Shown here in pieces: positions 12,061 through 24,500 of a DNA stretch of 64,000 nt. The position numbers and the translations under genes were made by a program. Numbering within the stretch: position 1 is the stretch's first letter; each line of letters begins with the position of its first letter. Below the pieces are notes generated by a model. It ran no database searches and was not told where the DNA came from. It was given only the letters and a program-made list of their open reading frames with translations. The stretch covers positions 11,825,587 through 11,889,586 of the forward strand of contig CANTUZ010000002.1 in the NCBI GenBank assembly GCA_947846985.1. The letters are read 5' to 3'. Origin of the DNA: Fratercula arctica. Its lineage: Eukaryota; Chordata; Aves; Charadriiformes; Alcidae.

Positions 12061-14208
12061 TTCTCTCACTTAGGGCTGTGTACTCTATGGTACAAAGGTG
12101 TAAAAGTAGGGAAAGTACCTATGTTTTGAGAGGAAAAAAAAGTTTTACTCAGGCAAAAAAAAGGAAGAGAGAACTATACATACCTCTTCAAAGAATGGTT
12201 ACAGACTATAGAACCTGGGTATATATCGATGCCTCTGGACAGCCCTGTGAAAAGCACTGCAAGGCACCTGTAACCTCAGAGCTTACTCTTGGTTTGCTCA
12301 AGGGGTCTGTATGGTGAGTGTGGCAAGAGCTGGGTATCCATCCTCAGCGGCACTATGAGGATGAGCCTGTTGGTCTCTGTTCAGGGACCAGGCTTCAGCA
12401 GTTCAACATTAAAGCATCTAACTATAAAAGTTCCCGAATCTTTAGATGTGTCCCTAAAGCTTCAGTTTCTGAATATTTGCTTATCCCAGAAGGTGTGAAA
12501 AAATAAGGCTAGCCAGCAGGCTGGCTGGGGGAAAAGGGTAACTTGAGCCTGAGGTAAAAATTAAATTGCCTTTTAAGGTTGCAATAATTTGCTCTGTGGT
12601 GAAAACGAGCTTTATTACAGAACTTTCAGGAATTCCCAGGGTCTGATGGGCTCTATTTTTTGTTCACCACTGAAATTACCCAGTGTGTTAAGCATATCAC
12701 TTCAATTCCGTTTCTATTATATTTGATTCTTAAATGTTGTCCTCTACAATGTTTCATGTGTGAATAGCAACTTAGAAGTTTTTTGTTGAGAGAAAGCTGC
12801 TAGCTGCTGGCATCCAGTCTCTATTTATCCTTCCAGCAACATACAATCTTTAAAAGTTCCCATAGCTACCTGATATTTATAGGCACATTTATTATCCAAA
12901 GGGTAATTTTACTTGTGGGAAGGCACACAAATGCCCTGCATTGCAGAACGTCTGGTTTGGGTTTATTTCCCCTCCAATATTTCTCTGAATTTATTAATCT
13001 TAAATGGGATTCACTTCACCTAAGAGCAGTGTATTTGAGTGAAGCTACCGGTCACCTTCTACCAGCAATTTATAGAAACAGGCACTTGGGCAGAAGCGAT
13101 TCATTCCAACTGCCTGGGATGTCTGTTTCCCTTCAAGAGGTGCCTTTGTCCCATGACGGAGGTGGAGGGTGTGTAGATATCATGCCTGCCTTTTAAATGA
13201 TGATAACTAAGGGAGATGAATTCTAGACTGTTTATTTTCAAAAATGCTTCAGACATTCTAGGTAGTTTTCTGACCCATATCAAAACCACATATAACTTCT
13301 GATTACAAAGATTTAACCTACTTTTTCTGAAAAACAGAAAATGATTCAGAAAATCTTGGATCTGAGAACTCAATTTTTGTATCAAAAATATTTTAATATA
13401 AGGAAAAAAAAACCCAGTCACTTCCAGAGCTAATGAAAATAATGGATTCATCCAGTCACTTTAATTTAGTTGCACAAACATATAAGAAGAATACCAAAAG
13501 TCTATGCAGTTGTTATGTAGTTTGGGTTCTGGCATTAATTGTGCTCAATTCCCATTCACAGTGCTGGCAGAGTAGTGTGCTCTATTCCTCTATTTCTAAA
13601 CATGAAAATGCCTCTGCAGAAATCTCAATATTTTGGATAACAACACAATTTTTGTCTGCACAGGAGGAGTATTAGCACAAATGTTGGACACAGCAAGGAG
13701 GAGCAGACAAGTAAAGGAAGTAGAGTTCCATCCAGGGCAATGGAAAATGAAAATTTTGCCCTCTATTTGACCAAAACTGCTAAAAAAAAAAGTCAGAGAT
13801 TTTCTAACCACCCCAAAATCTTCTCCAGTGAGAACGCTAATGTAAATCTGAGCAGTTCTGCAGTGGCAGGAGGACTGGACTCTATATCCACACACAGACC
13901 TCAGCACTGACATTCTGGGACCTCACTCTCTGTTGCATGACAGAGGATGTTTTCGTTTTTTCATTCTGTTGCATTTAAGGGAGCAAACTTCTCATCTACA
14001 AAAGACAGAGAAGCAAAGGGATTCCAATAACCATTTACAACAATGGCAGTAATACAAATTACTCTCTTGCCCATGCACCAAACCACAGCTATATTTCTAC
14101 TTATGCCCTTTTTAAGGAAGGAAGAAGCAGCCTGGATACTCCTGGGAAGAGTTTCTGGACATTCTGATTACATGGGAAATTCAGTGACTGAAGCAAACTC
14201 CTGAACAC
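12061..14208. other. Unique sequence without a recognisable gene
   Basis: Nothing but short frames on both strands. The longest, about 116 codons on minus at 13101-13451, is rich in Phe, Leu and Ile and looks like translated AT-rich DNA. No repeat family is recognised. Confidence 0.55.
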
Positions 14209-14227
14209 TTTTTTTTTTTTTTTTTTT
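14209..14227. repeat. Poly(T) tract, 19 nt
   Basis: Uninterrupted run of 19 T after CTGAACAC. No neighbouring retroposon is recognised. Confidence 0.9.
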
Positions 14228-15973
14228 AATTTGAATATTTGCCTCTATTTTTTGAGCACAAAGACTATGGGCATCTTGTGCTGCTACATTCCTCTTGGGC
14301 TACATTTTCCAATATATGGGTCTGCGTGCCCTGGGACTCACAAAATCTCTGACCGGGCAAGCAATGATATAACTCAGGTCTTTGCTATTGGGGAAGGATC
14401 ACTACAGTGGATTTTCCTTACTTTTCTCTCTACTGGAGAAGCAGGGTAGCCAGTTCTTATTTTGCTGTGTTACAAATCCATTAATGCCTCGTAATAAATC
14501 CTGCAAAGTCCAAATCCCCAAACACCACCAACCTTCAACAGCAAATGCATGAAGCAAGATCTTCTGTTACCAGGACTTAACTAAACAGAGTATGATGTAC
14601 CTTGCCAAAACCCAGGAAAAATAAGCAAAATAAGTACCCAGAACACTGGCTGAGTTTTGCTCTGAATTACCCTGACGTAAACCAAAGAGAACACATACAG
14701 ACTTTTCTTGCACTTACCAGTGGGTAAACGTCGTTTGCGTGCTATGTTTTGAGATGCATAGCCAAAATTTTCTTTGAGAAGGTTTAATTGTCATAGTGAT
14801 GCAAATGCAGAAAGTCAGAGTCCTGGGACACATCAGGGAGAAAAAAAACTCCTAAAGCTCTTGATTTCTGCCAACTGTCCAGACTGTCAACAGAACTGTG
14901 GACAATATAGGATGTATGACTGTATTTCTTCCTCTTAACACTCTTCATAACCCTCTTTGATGGAAACACAAACACACAGAACATGAATAAAGTTTCTACT
15001 ATCTTTCATCTTTCCACTCCTCAGAAACTGGGCAAGCTTTCCGCCTGCAGCTGCCTATGACTAACTTTAGCTTGTTTAGTTGCTTTTTTGTGCCCATTTA
15101 ACCAATTCATCACAACAAATGCTCCATGCTGACTCCAGAACTGGTACGTCTGAAAATATTTGCTTCCCCATTTCTTTTGTTATTGTTTAGTCTCATCTGT
15201 TATTGTAAAAATCATATTACACAGGAGATGGGCCAGTCTCCCCAGCAAAATATAAGATTGCTATGAGAATGTACTTAAAGCGTATCTAGTCAGCCATTTA
15301 GGAAGCAGATATTTGTAATAGTGATTTTTTTGGTCCTGCATGTTTGTTATTTGCTTGGATGTGAGAACTACCCTGAACTTCATCATATGCTTATTATGGT
15401 CAAGTTCCTTCAGAGAGCCGCACAAGAAGATCCAATACCATGAGATCTCACCAGCATGGTTTGCTTTGTTGACTGGGACCTCACTGATTTCCCCAGCTAA
15501 ATTGTTCAGAATGTCTTCAAGATTCCTTTGTCCTAGACACTGAAGTCTATACATAAAAATATTTTACAAACAATCTATTACATACACATACTTCCTGTTG
15601 TTTAGATTTGATTTAGACACTTTTTTTGGTTTTGGTTTTTTTTTTTGTTTGTTTGGTTTGTTTTGTTTTACGAAAAAAGGTTTTTGCTTTCAGAGACCCT
15701 AGAATGTTAATTTGTATGACAGAATCCTGTTGCAGATTTTTTTGATAAAAAGGAAACTCTGTATGAGGTACATTAGAAATGGCCCAAAGCAACATGACTT
15801 GATATTGCAAAGCAACACAAACACAAATTTATTTCTCATCTTCTGTGAACCTTCAGTTTTGGAGCATGTGACAAAGTTTTGGCCTAGATATTCTGGTATT
15901 GGTTAATCTCACTTTAAAACCTCATTCTTATTTTAATTCCCTCATACAGATCTAGAATACCTGCTCTAAAGGG
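14228..15973. other. Unique sequence with a T/G-rich simple tract
   Basis: No gene is recognised. A T-rich, G-punctuated stretch (GGTTTTGG, a T run, then GTTTGTTTGGTTTG) occupies about 15620-15670. The minus-strand translation of that stretch is Lys/Thr-rich low complexity and not a protein. Confidence 0.6.
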
Positions 15974-15998
15974 AAAAAAAAAAAAAAAAAAAAAAAAA
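15974..15998. repeat. Poly(A) tract, 25 nt
   Basis: Uninterrupted run of 25 A between CTAAAGGG and GGAGTGG. The preceding sequence is not a recognisable retroposon, gene copy or polyadenylated pseudogene, so the origin is unclear. Confidence 0.95.
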
Positions 15999-17409
15999 GG
16001 AGTGGTTTTTTCCTGGAATTATAACTTAGACTTGCCCTTAAAAGTGATTTATCTGAAGCAAGCTATCTTCTTTCTCCTTTTTCTAATCTATAATAGCTTA
16101 ATTAATACATGAACAAACAGAACGAACAGGTTGGAGCTGAGGGAAAAAGATTGACTTGTTTATCTCTAAGGACCATACCTGAGCCAGGTCATATCCATTA
16201 AAGCCACAATCTTCATAGAACCACATGGGCTGATCAGGAATTTATAAACAGATTACAATAGAAATATGGTAGATACAGTCATGGTAGCTCAACAGTGCTG
16301 CTGAAAATTCTTTTGCTGGCTGAACTGCCATTTCTTCTTTCCAATTCCTTCTCCCTCACTTCACTTTAAAGAAGCCTAATGGAAAAGACAATAGAAATGA
16401 CAGAATTCACTCAACTAAAAAGCAATATTTTCACAAGGAAAAAAATATCAAAAAGTTATCAGGAAGAAAGAAAAATACTTCAAAGATGCCCTTTCTGATG
16501 ACCTCAATCATAAAATAAACATAGTAATATCAAGAATGGGAAAATGAATTTTCACTCAGATAAATAAATAAAAAAATAGATACATATCATCTCTTTTCAG
16601 ATTGGAAAAAGAATGAAAAAATAACCCTTTCCTATTCTAGCCATATAGCACAAAGTGAAAAAAAGGATGCATCCTGACAGTTTTATGGCCTAAAACCACT
16701 GGAATTTACAGGTTATTCAAGGACAATCACATTCAGAAGGGACTCAGCCCTAGAGCAAGGTATATATACTTACAGATATACCATAGACTCATCCAGTACT
16801 AAGTGAAACACTAGACTGCTTGCTTTATTAGCGAAGCAAGAACTGATGCACTTAGGGCTGGCAGCAGTACTATAGAGACAGAAAGCCCCAAAAGAAAGCG
16901 ATTACAAGCTCTCTGGCTTTCTAGTCACCACGCTCAAGTGATTCAGTCCCAGCTCTAGGCACAGGTCTTCTACAGGCATAACACTTGAGTGGCTTCAGAA
17001 GAGGCTATGGTACCACCTTGCACTTACTCCAACATAATTAGAAGCAGGCCTTGTGCTCATCTACTTTACTCTGTGAGAAATGCAATGCAATTATTTCATC
17101 ATATAGGTGTGTGCTGATGTAGACGAATTGGCCTTTCTGAAGCTCCTGTATTGCTGCTCCGACCTGGCTGGGCGTAAGCTTCCTCCAGGTTGTAAATCAT
17201 TTTAGGGAGGCATATTCCAGCAGATCTTTAATGTGGCTGGCTTATACTGACCAAAGCCAGGTCTGGGATCCTCTGCATTGTGTGCGTGGACATACTTTCA
17301 GTCCACAGTGCCAGCTCAGGGCCTCTCAGCATTGTAGTCGCCATTTCATTTTCATTTTCCTGCTCCAAGACTGAGGAACCAGGACTCAGACCTGTCCATT
17401 CCTGCTGAG
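15999..17409. other. AT-rich sequence without a recognisable gene
   Basis: Unique-looking DNA. It contains an AT-rich simple stretch around 16560-16590 (TAAATAAATAAAAAAATAGA) and otherwise only short uninformative frames. Confidence 0.55.
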
Positions 17410-17427
17410 AAAAAAAAAAAAAAAAAA
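17410..17427. repeat. Poly(A) tract, 18 nt
   Basis: Uninterrupted run of 18 A, then GGGAAGGAAGC. It lies about 140 bp upstream of the CpG-dense patch. The minus-strand frame across it (17228-17560) reads a run of Phe from this tract, so that frame is not taken as a gene. Confidence 0.95.
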
Positions 17428-17569
17428 GGGAAGGAAGCAAGATAAAATCCAAGCCAGAGATCAGAGTCAATCTAAACAGCCACAAAAGAGTTGCCTGCCA
17501 GCAAGAGAAGGTGGGAGCATTGGCCCTGCTTCTGGTGGAAGCAGAAGGGCTTACCAGCACCCCCTCCTC

Positions 17570-17860
17570 CTGCCGTGACCCACCGGTCTCCTGTCAATGC
17601 AGCAACGACTGTAGCTTTTCAGGGGTCAAAGGCAAAAGAAATAAGCTGTGGGCCCACACGGGCTTTAGAGAACTGCTTGTGTCACCCGCACCTACGAATT
17701 ACCCTGCCTGGTGGGTTACCTGCAAGGCCGGTTCTGCAGTGAACAGATCTGCGCTGCGTTCCACCAGCGGAGTGTCGCTGTGGGGCTCGGACACTCACGT
17801 GCTCGGCATCTATCGCTTCACCAGCAAAAACAACTCTTCTGGGCTGCACGCAGGGAGAGG
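17570..17860. promoter_or_regulatory. Small CpG-dense patch
   Basis: About 16 CpG dinucleotides counted by hand in roughly 290 bp, against stretches of several hundred bases elsewhere with almost none. The base composition is also clearly GC-richer than the flanks. Three overlapping frames of 68-120 codons cover it on both strands, as expected of GC-rich DNA with few stop codons; none resembles a known protein. It could be a small CpG island marking an unannotated transcript start, a GC-rich relic of a mobile element, or a regulatory element. Confidence 0.3.
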
Positions 17861-18396
17861 GGAGGGAGGATGAGTTCTTCATTTCCAAAAATAGTTCTTC
17901 AGAAGGATAATCTAACCCTAATGACTTTCAAAAATTAGTACTGCATATGGCAAATAGAAAAAACTAAGAACTTTCAATAGGCATTCCAAAGTGCCACTTA
18001 GCACTATAATTCAACTAGCAATTCAATTTTCTAAGGTCTAAATTCAGGATATGATGTTTAAAAAAGACCCAATTCAAAAGATATATGAATGAAATGGAAA
18101 TGCAAGCATGTGTGATTCATTCTGTCAGCATCATCAGCTTTATAAATGTAGGTTCAAAATACCCAAGGTCAATATTTCTCAGTTATAAAAGTGAAAGGAA
18201 ACTGCATTCGTGAAAATCAGCAATAACTTTGGAGCTATAATGAGGGATCTTGCAAGAGGTAACAGCTTCTTTCAAAAATTAGTTTTCCCCAAGGCATGAA
18301 AGGTAACAATAACAGCGCAGAGATCTGAGTGTCAAAATAGTCAACGTTTTGGGTTTTGTCTGAATTTGGATTCTTGAATACAGTCAAACAAGAGCT
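17861..18396. other. AT-rich sequence without a recognisable gene
   Basis: Unique-looking DNA between the CpG-dense patch and the poly(G) run. No frame or repeat of note. Confidence 0.55.
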
Positions 18397-18434
<38 letters not shown>

Positions 18435-18440
18435 GGGGGG
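18397..18440 (+). repeat. Poly(G) run: 37 G, one A, then 6 G
   Basis: The + strand has 37 uninterrupted G (18397-18433), a single A and six more G. Long G homopolymers are rare in vertebrate DNA and can fold into G-quadruplexes. They are also hard to sequence and assemble, so the true length is uncertain. The plus-strand frame crossing it would encode a Gly run and is an artefact of the repeat. Confidence 0.97.
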
Positions 18441-20876
18441 AAGAAAAGCTTTTCTATTCCCATTTCTTCACCCATTTATGTTATGTAAGTTTCCCTGAAC
18501 CTTGCTGCACTGCAAGTTACTTTCTTTGGCCCTTTTCCACGTTTTCCTGTGAGGCAGTGATACACCCCATAGCTTCATTTTTAGCACATACTGGAATTAT
18601 TGAATTTTAGGATAAACCTATGAATTTGTGACAAATTAATCTCTGAATCTCTGCTCAATATTTACTATTTTCACAAAGCACTAGCTTTTAAAATTATAGA
18701 GACATCCAGATGTAAATTTGTAAATGATGTTTGAAACAAAGGTTAGTTTGGTCTTGAGTTCCTAAATTTTCAGTGACCAAATTTCATTTGATTTAACAAA
18801 TTATACAACTGACTTCCCAATTCAAAATAGAGTTTCCATCTGATTATTTCTCGGATCTACATGAAAGCAAATTGTCTTAATACTCATTGCCCTCTAATAC
18901 AATGCCAAAATTAGAAAATATTGGGTGCTCTGTATTGTTTTTACGACTGCTTATTAACCCATCTGGTTTTACGGTGCTCAATGTTGTTAGCTGATTGTCT
19001 TATGTAAGAACTGTATCTTTAGCAAAACCCAAGTAATGTTCTTCTGTCAGATCACTCTCTTCTCACTTTATCTGTTCAACTCCATCTTAAAAACTTATAA
19101 ATTCCGTGCCAAACGGCATGTTGAGAGAACCTCTCTGACATCAGCGCTGAAGTTGTCTGTCATTGTCTGTCTCCTTCATCTGTGCAAGCTATACCCCGAT
19201 ATAAAACCATCTTTTATTTGTTTTCTTTTTGCTTATATAGTATTCCAAGAAGGAGGCTATCGAATAGTTTCTTAAAAGCTATAATGCATATTTTAAGTAT
19301 TTGTTGTTGTTTGATACATCTTCTATATACTCTTCTATGGCTGAGAATATGGTTGAAGATGGGTTAAGATCTACCCTGCTCCTGCTAAGTTTTGTCTTTA
19401 TTCTCTTCAAGATGCTTCTGTAACATATTTGACTTATTAATTCCTTTGCTGAACATTTCTCAGGTTGAGTTTCATAATTTATTTAGCCCTTATAACCTAA
19501 GAATATTGTAGATGAATGTAAGTAGGCCTTGTGATGTACTACCACCTCTTTCAACATTTGTATCAATTTCCTTACTATTCATGTAAATCCTCTTGTATTT
19601 TTCTGTACTGCTTTCATCAATGTGATTTTTATTGATTTTGTTTCATGTGGAAGAGTTGTAGGCTTGCTGGAGTTTTTGAAAATGTTTTCTGAAAAAGTTT
19701 ATTTTGGCTGATTTCCTTTTGTTGATAGAGCTCTGTGTTTTCTCATTTACCCATGCTGAAGGATTGCTGCTCTGGAAACTGTATTTTTTCCAGAATTTAT
19801 GATACTGTCAAACAGAAAGGGCTTCAAGATGTCAGTGTTGATGTCCTGCGATGAGTCAAGCCTTGCTGCATATGAAATCTTTACTTCAGTTTGAAAATGC
19901 TGCAGTAAATAGCACTACTCTTAGTCCGTTGTGGTCAACTTTCTCTTTTCTTTTTCAGAGGTTTGTTTTCTTAAGTTTCATCTGCTTTCTTATCACATAT
20001 AGTTTGTTATCTTTGGTTCTGAGGATTAGGATCATGGCATATCCGGATATTCGTGTAAGCTTTTTCCAATACATATAAGGTACCTGATAGCTCTGTTGGG
20101 ACAATTCCAAGTTACTTCATGGGTTTCTTCATGATGAAATATAATTCATGAGCTCCCATGCCAGAAACAATTCAGACATCTATGCATCATTCTAGTTTGG
20201 AAACTCATGCTATATTTGTACATTTATTCTGAGTTGTTTTCCCAGCCACTGGGTCTGAAGTTCCTCATTAACGTACTTGCTGTAGGCTTATCTAAATAAG
20301 GTGGGGTTGAAGTTTATGTGAAAACGGGAAAAGTTCTTGCCTAGATTTTTTGTTTAGTTCAGATTTGGGTTTTTTTCTTTTTATTTGTTTGTTAATTTTT
20401 TTTTCTAACCTAAAAAAAGCTCCCCACAGTTAGATACTGTTACAGGAACGGAATGAGAGACAGTCAGTCAGTAAATATTTCTTTAAATTAATTATTCTCT
20501 CACAATGTCTTTGACAGTAGATGTTTATTTATCTATAGCATTTTTTTAATATAACTGAAAAAAAATATAATTTTTGTCATCAGGAGGTCCTCATGTCAGA
20601 ATACTACGTGCTAGTAAGAGGTGGCATGCCCAGTTAGGCGTACCAGCTATCTGGGGCTTGTTTCCCATAGAGCCTCAGTGCACATTCTCACTCTATCAAG
20701 TTGTGCTTAAGTCTGCAAAATAAACTTTAATCACTACTTGTTAGGAATAACCAACGCTGCCAATTCTTTAACTAAAATGTAATCTTTGATTTGAATTTAG
20801 AGGTAGATCTTACTTTCCTTCTAGCTGGTGACCTCTTAGGGACCTAGCTAGTTGTTATAAACAGAGGTGCCCTTAT
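18441..20876. other. AT-rich sequence without a recognisable gene
   Basis: Unique-looking, strongly AT-rich DNA with T-rich segments near 20340-20410. Frames in this stretch are short and rich in Phe, Leu and Ser, as random AT-rich DNA gives. No repeat family is recognised. Confidence 0.55.
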
Positions 20877-20960
20877 CATAACCATGTTAATTTCAAATAT
20901 TTTATAACTTTTTTTTTAGTACTATACTGTTGATACGAACCAGGGGTTAGTAGCACATGT
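20877..20960 (+). repeat. Local direct repeat, copy A
   Basis: About 84 bp beginning CATAACCATGTTAATTTC and ending near TTAGTAGCACATG. It aligns by eye with 21459-21537, with a few substitutions and a shorter T run in the second copy; shared blocks are CATAACCATGTT, TTTCAAATATTTTATAA, TACTATA(C/T)TGTT and TTAGTAGCA. The flanks do not align. This may be a small segmental duplication or two fragments of an unrecognised interspersed repeat. Confidence 0.75.
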
Positions 20961-21458
20961 TTTTGTTTCTCTTATCTCTAGTGACCAATCTGTATTTCAT
21001 CTACTGCTGTACATGACAAGAATCTGCTGCCATGTATTGAATAGAGAGTTAAACCAGAGCAAGTGAAATTGGAATGAGGCCTTTGGAGTTCAGTTATGTT
21101 CACCATACGGTAAGAATTATTGCTATGCAATTTAAAAAGGTATTGTTTAAGTTCAAACACTTAGAAAGGCCTTCTTAAAACTCTAGATCCTTTTAAACAA
21201 TTCATCCAGATTCCTAATCCCTGAAAGGCCTTTTGGACCATTAATCATACCATGCTGGCTTTTGCCCTTCACATTTTTCTTCAGACTAATCTACAGAAAC
21301 AAGCAAATAAATTACACATTAAAATTTATGAGTACAAATTTTTCCTTCCCTCGAACTAATGTGTGTGATTTTCCCTGGAGAAATTCCCTCCTGCATAAGA
21401 AATTAAAGCTTTTAAGAAAGAATAGTTCCACTGTCAGGAAGAAAAACAAAACCATTGC
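20961..21458. other. Spacer between the two direct-repeat copies
   Basis: Just under 500 bp of AT-rich DNA separating the two copies. No gene or known repeat is recognised, and the segment shows no sign of mobile-element termini. Confidence 0.5.
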
Positions 21459-21537
21459 CATAACCATGTTCTTTTCAAATATTTTATAATTTTGAATACT
21501 ATATTGTTCATCTGAATGAGGGCTTAGTAGCATATAT
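21459..21537 (+). repeat. Local direct repeat, copy B
   Basis: The second copy of the duplicated segment, in the same orientation as 20877-20960 and about 580 bp downstream. It begins CATAACCATGTTCTTTTC and ends near CTTAGTAGCATATA. Compared with copy A it lacks part of the T run in the middle. Confidence 0.75.
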
Positions 21538-24500
21538 AACCATAGTTAACTCCTGAATGTCACAGCACTATAATACAGTATGAAAAAAAAAATTCATAGG
21601 TTAAATATTATTTTTCTACCAGCAAGGAGAATTTGTAACATTTTATTCTTTAAAGAAGCCTCAAAAGGAACAAAACTCTCAAAGCAGCAAACCTCTCAGT
21701 TCTTTTGATATCCTGGCAGCTGAAATAAACAACTGCAGACCTTATGGACATTTTAGTTTCCAGTCTAGATGATGAACTGCATTTGCAGGAGAATATCTGT
21801 TTATAAGGAATGGACAGACAAACCAGTTGCATGATTTGAGAAGGCTGTCTCAGTTCAGATTAAAATTTTCATCAGTTTCTGAAGACCCAGCTCAACTCAA
21901 GGATAGGTTGTTATTTTAGTCAACAGTAACAATTTGAGGTCAAAATGGACCTTTTGAAAATCACAAAAATGAAGATGTAGGCATTTTAAACTCCTACTTG
22001 GTAAATTTCAATGCTATTGCCGCTGGAGGTTACTGCAGCATACTTATCAACATCATTTTTACATTGGAATGCGTTTCAAAACCAGATTATTTGTGCAGAA
22101 AAGTAAGGACTTTATCTTGGCTTCCAAGAATATATCCAGTGCAGTTATCTGCTATGCTATAAATACACATTTTTGCAAGAGAGAAGGCATAATTGTCTAC
22201 TGCCAGTAGAGCTGATTGTTAGAAGACAGTTATTTTCTTGGGTCACGTCAAGAGAGAGCCTTGATTAGTTCTATATTAAGCCAAATTACTTTATTGCATC
22301 AAACATTTGAGCCAAGCAGGCCTTAGTTTTAGCATAATGGATGTAAGAATATAATCTATATGTTGCAAATGTGACTTTTCCAGTTGTAGAGTGGAAGGAT
22401 CTGCAAAGGAAGAACCAGCCCATGATTGCTGAAATGTCATCTGGTACTTACCCAACATTTCAAACATGTAAATTTGGTTATAGGCTCGCAGCAGTAAAAG
22501 GCCTCACAAAACAGAGAGCAGTGAACTAACAGTCTCTTTGCAATCAACCTATTCAATGTAATTATACCTTACTGTTGCTCAGATAGGTTCGTTCTTCTAA
22601 AAGGCAGAACAAGGGCGACGATATTTTGTTTGAATTACCTGGAAAACAGCTTTATTGAGATCAGATGGGTATTATACATATCAGAAATAAAATAATTTTA
22701 AAATCCTAATTACAGAATAGGTTAGAGACAGACCTGCAGTAAAATGGCAAGTGGTTTTTATTATATACAGCACAAAAGCAGAAAAGTTCACTTTTTCTGA
22801 GTTATAAAAAAATAGCATAAAAATGCAGTATTAGAACTTACTAGAAAGCTTGTACTTTCTCATTTTATCTTCAAGACAGCTAGCCTGGGGGACTTGACGT
22901 ATCCAAACCAGGGGGGATTTTAACGCTGGATTATCAGAGTAATCACATAGATGTTTACTTAGTAACCAGACACCAAAGTAGAATTTAGAAAGGAATTGCA
23001 ATCCATTTGTAGTATACAACTCAAGTCTTAAAACTACAGAATTCGGCATGCAACTCCCTCTTTTGTCCTGGCTGCTCAGCTCCAACTTCTCCATTTCAAA
23101 ATAAATTTGATTTTTCAGTGCCAAGTGGAGGTTTCCCATGTTCCACAATGTTCAGCAGAGAGCCTGCTGGGCTCCAGAAATGAGTGCTGCCACTTTCATT
23201 GGGACCATCCAGCTGTACTTGTTCTCTGGACATGTTGAAAAAATATAGAGGATACAAAAGTCTAACTTGACTTAGTTCCTGAGCTTTCATCCAGAAAGAG
23301 ATTTAATGGACCCAAGAGACAGGAGAGCTTCATACTTTTGGGAGAAAATAGTTTTCAGGAAAAAAAAGAGTTTGTTTTTGATGGTGGTTTGGAGCAGGTT
23401 GAGAATAAAAAGGTCTTTCACAAACAAAAATGAAAAAGGTATGGATAGCCAAACAGTTAGATAAATCTACTTGACATCGCCACATTCTCAATTTGACTAG
23501 AAAGAGACAGAATTGCAGGTTTGAAAAAAAAGAAAAATACACATACCTTCATATTCTTTCAGTCTTTCCAGATCTTCTTTAAAGATTGAAGAAGTTCACT
23601 AAAGCCACCAAGATTTTGGATGCTGAATCTAAGCCAAAATTAACAACCAAAATTTTGATACCTAACTCACTACAAGTATTGGAAACAAATATTATCTTTG
23701 ACCTAAAGTGGTACTACTTGTTCTCATAAATTAGGGTGGGAAATGGGGGGGTTGCTATTTTGGTTTGTTTGTTTGTTTGAAAACTTAAATATGAAAATTG
23801 CCAATGACTGTGGGAATGGGTACTCATAATAGCAGCTTTTCGTGTTCCTCTTGATAAGCTTAATCAAAGTATCTGATTATAACCCTTCCCTTAGCACTTC
23901 ATGTATTGTCTCCTTGGGAGCACAATAGATGTAATTTCACTCTTTCAGACTAAATGATTTTCATGGTAATTTCATTGCCATTATCTATCCCACATGTGGT
24001 GGTTTTGTATATCAATGTGTCTGACCCATGGCTTCTAACTAGTAGTCTGAAAAAAAGTAGCTTTCAAACATAATAAAAAGGTAGAAGTCATAGCAGAGCT
24101 AATAGCAGCAAGTACGGATAAAAAGACACAACTTGGACACAACAAATTTGTTAAATAGAAGCTGAGTTAGAGGAGGATTATGCGAGCATACCTGATTACT
24201 CTTCAGTGGAAATAATTCTTGTAAATATATTATACAAGTTAACTCTTGCTAGATTATCCTGCACATCAAATATTTCATTTACATAAAAGTCTGATGTATC
24301 TCAGGTGTCTCTGTGGAAGGTAAGAAATGTAATGAGATTCACCTTTGCCTCTACTATTCAAGTATCACAGCTTTGGAACAAAGTAATGAGATAGGTGAAA
24401 TGCCAAGAGAGAAGACCCTGCCATTGGCTGGAGACCAGCAGAAACCAGTAGTCCAGCCGAAGAAACGTACTGGTAGTCATATGAGTGCTCAGTGTTACTG

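Noticed and set aside
18356..18610. Gly-run protein
   Set aside because: The Gly stretch is the translation of the poly(G) run and the rest has no known features.
24303..24317. 15-bp micro-exon between CTCAG and AAG|GTAAGA
   Set aside because: Splice-like sites this short are expected by chance, and no partner exons could be found.
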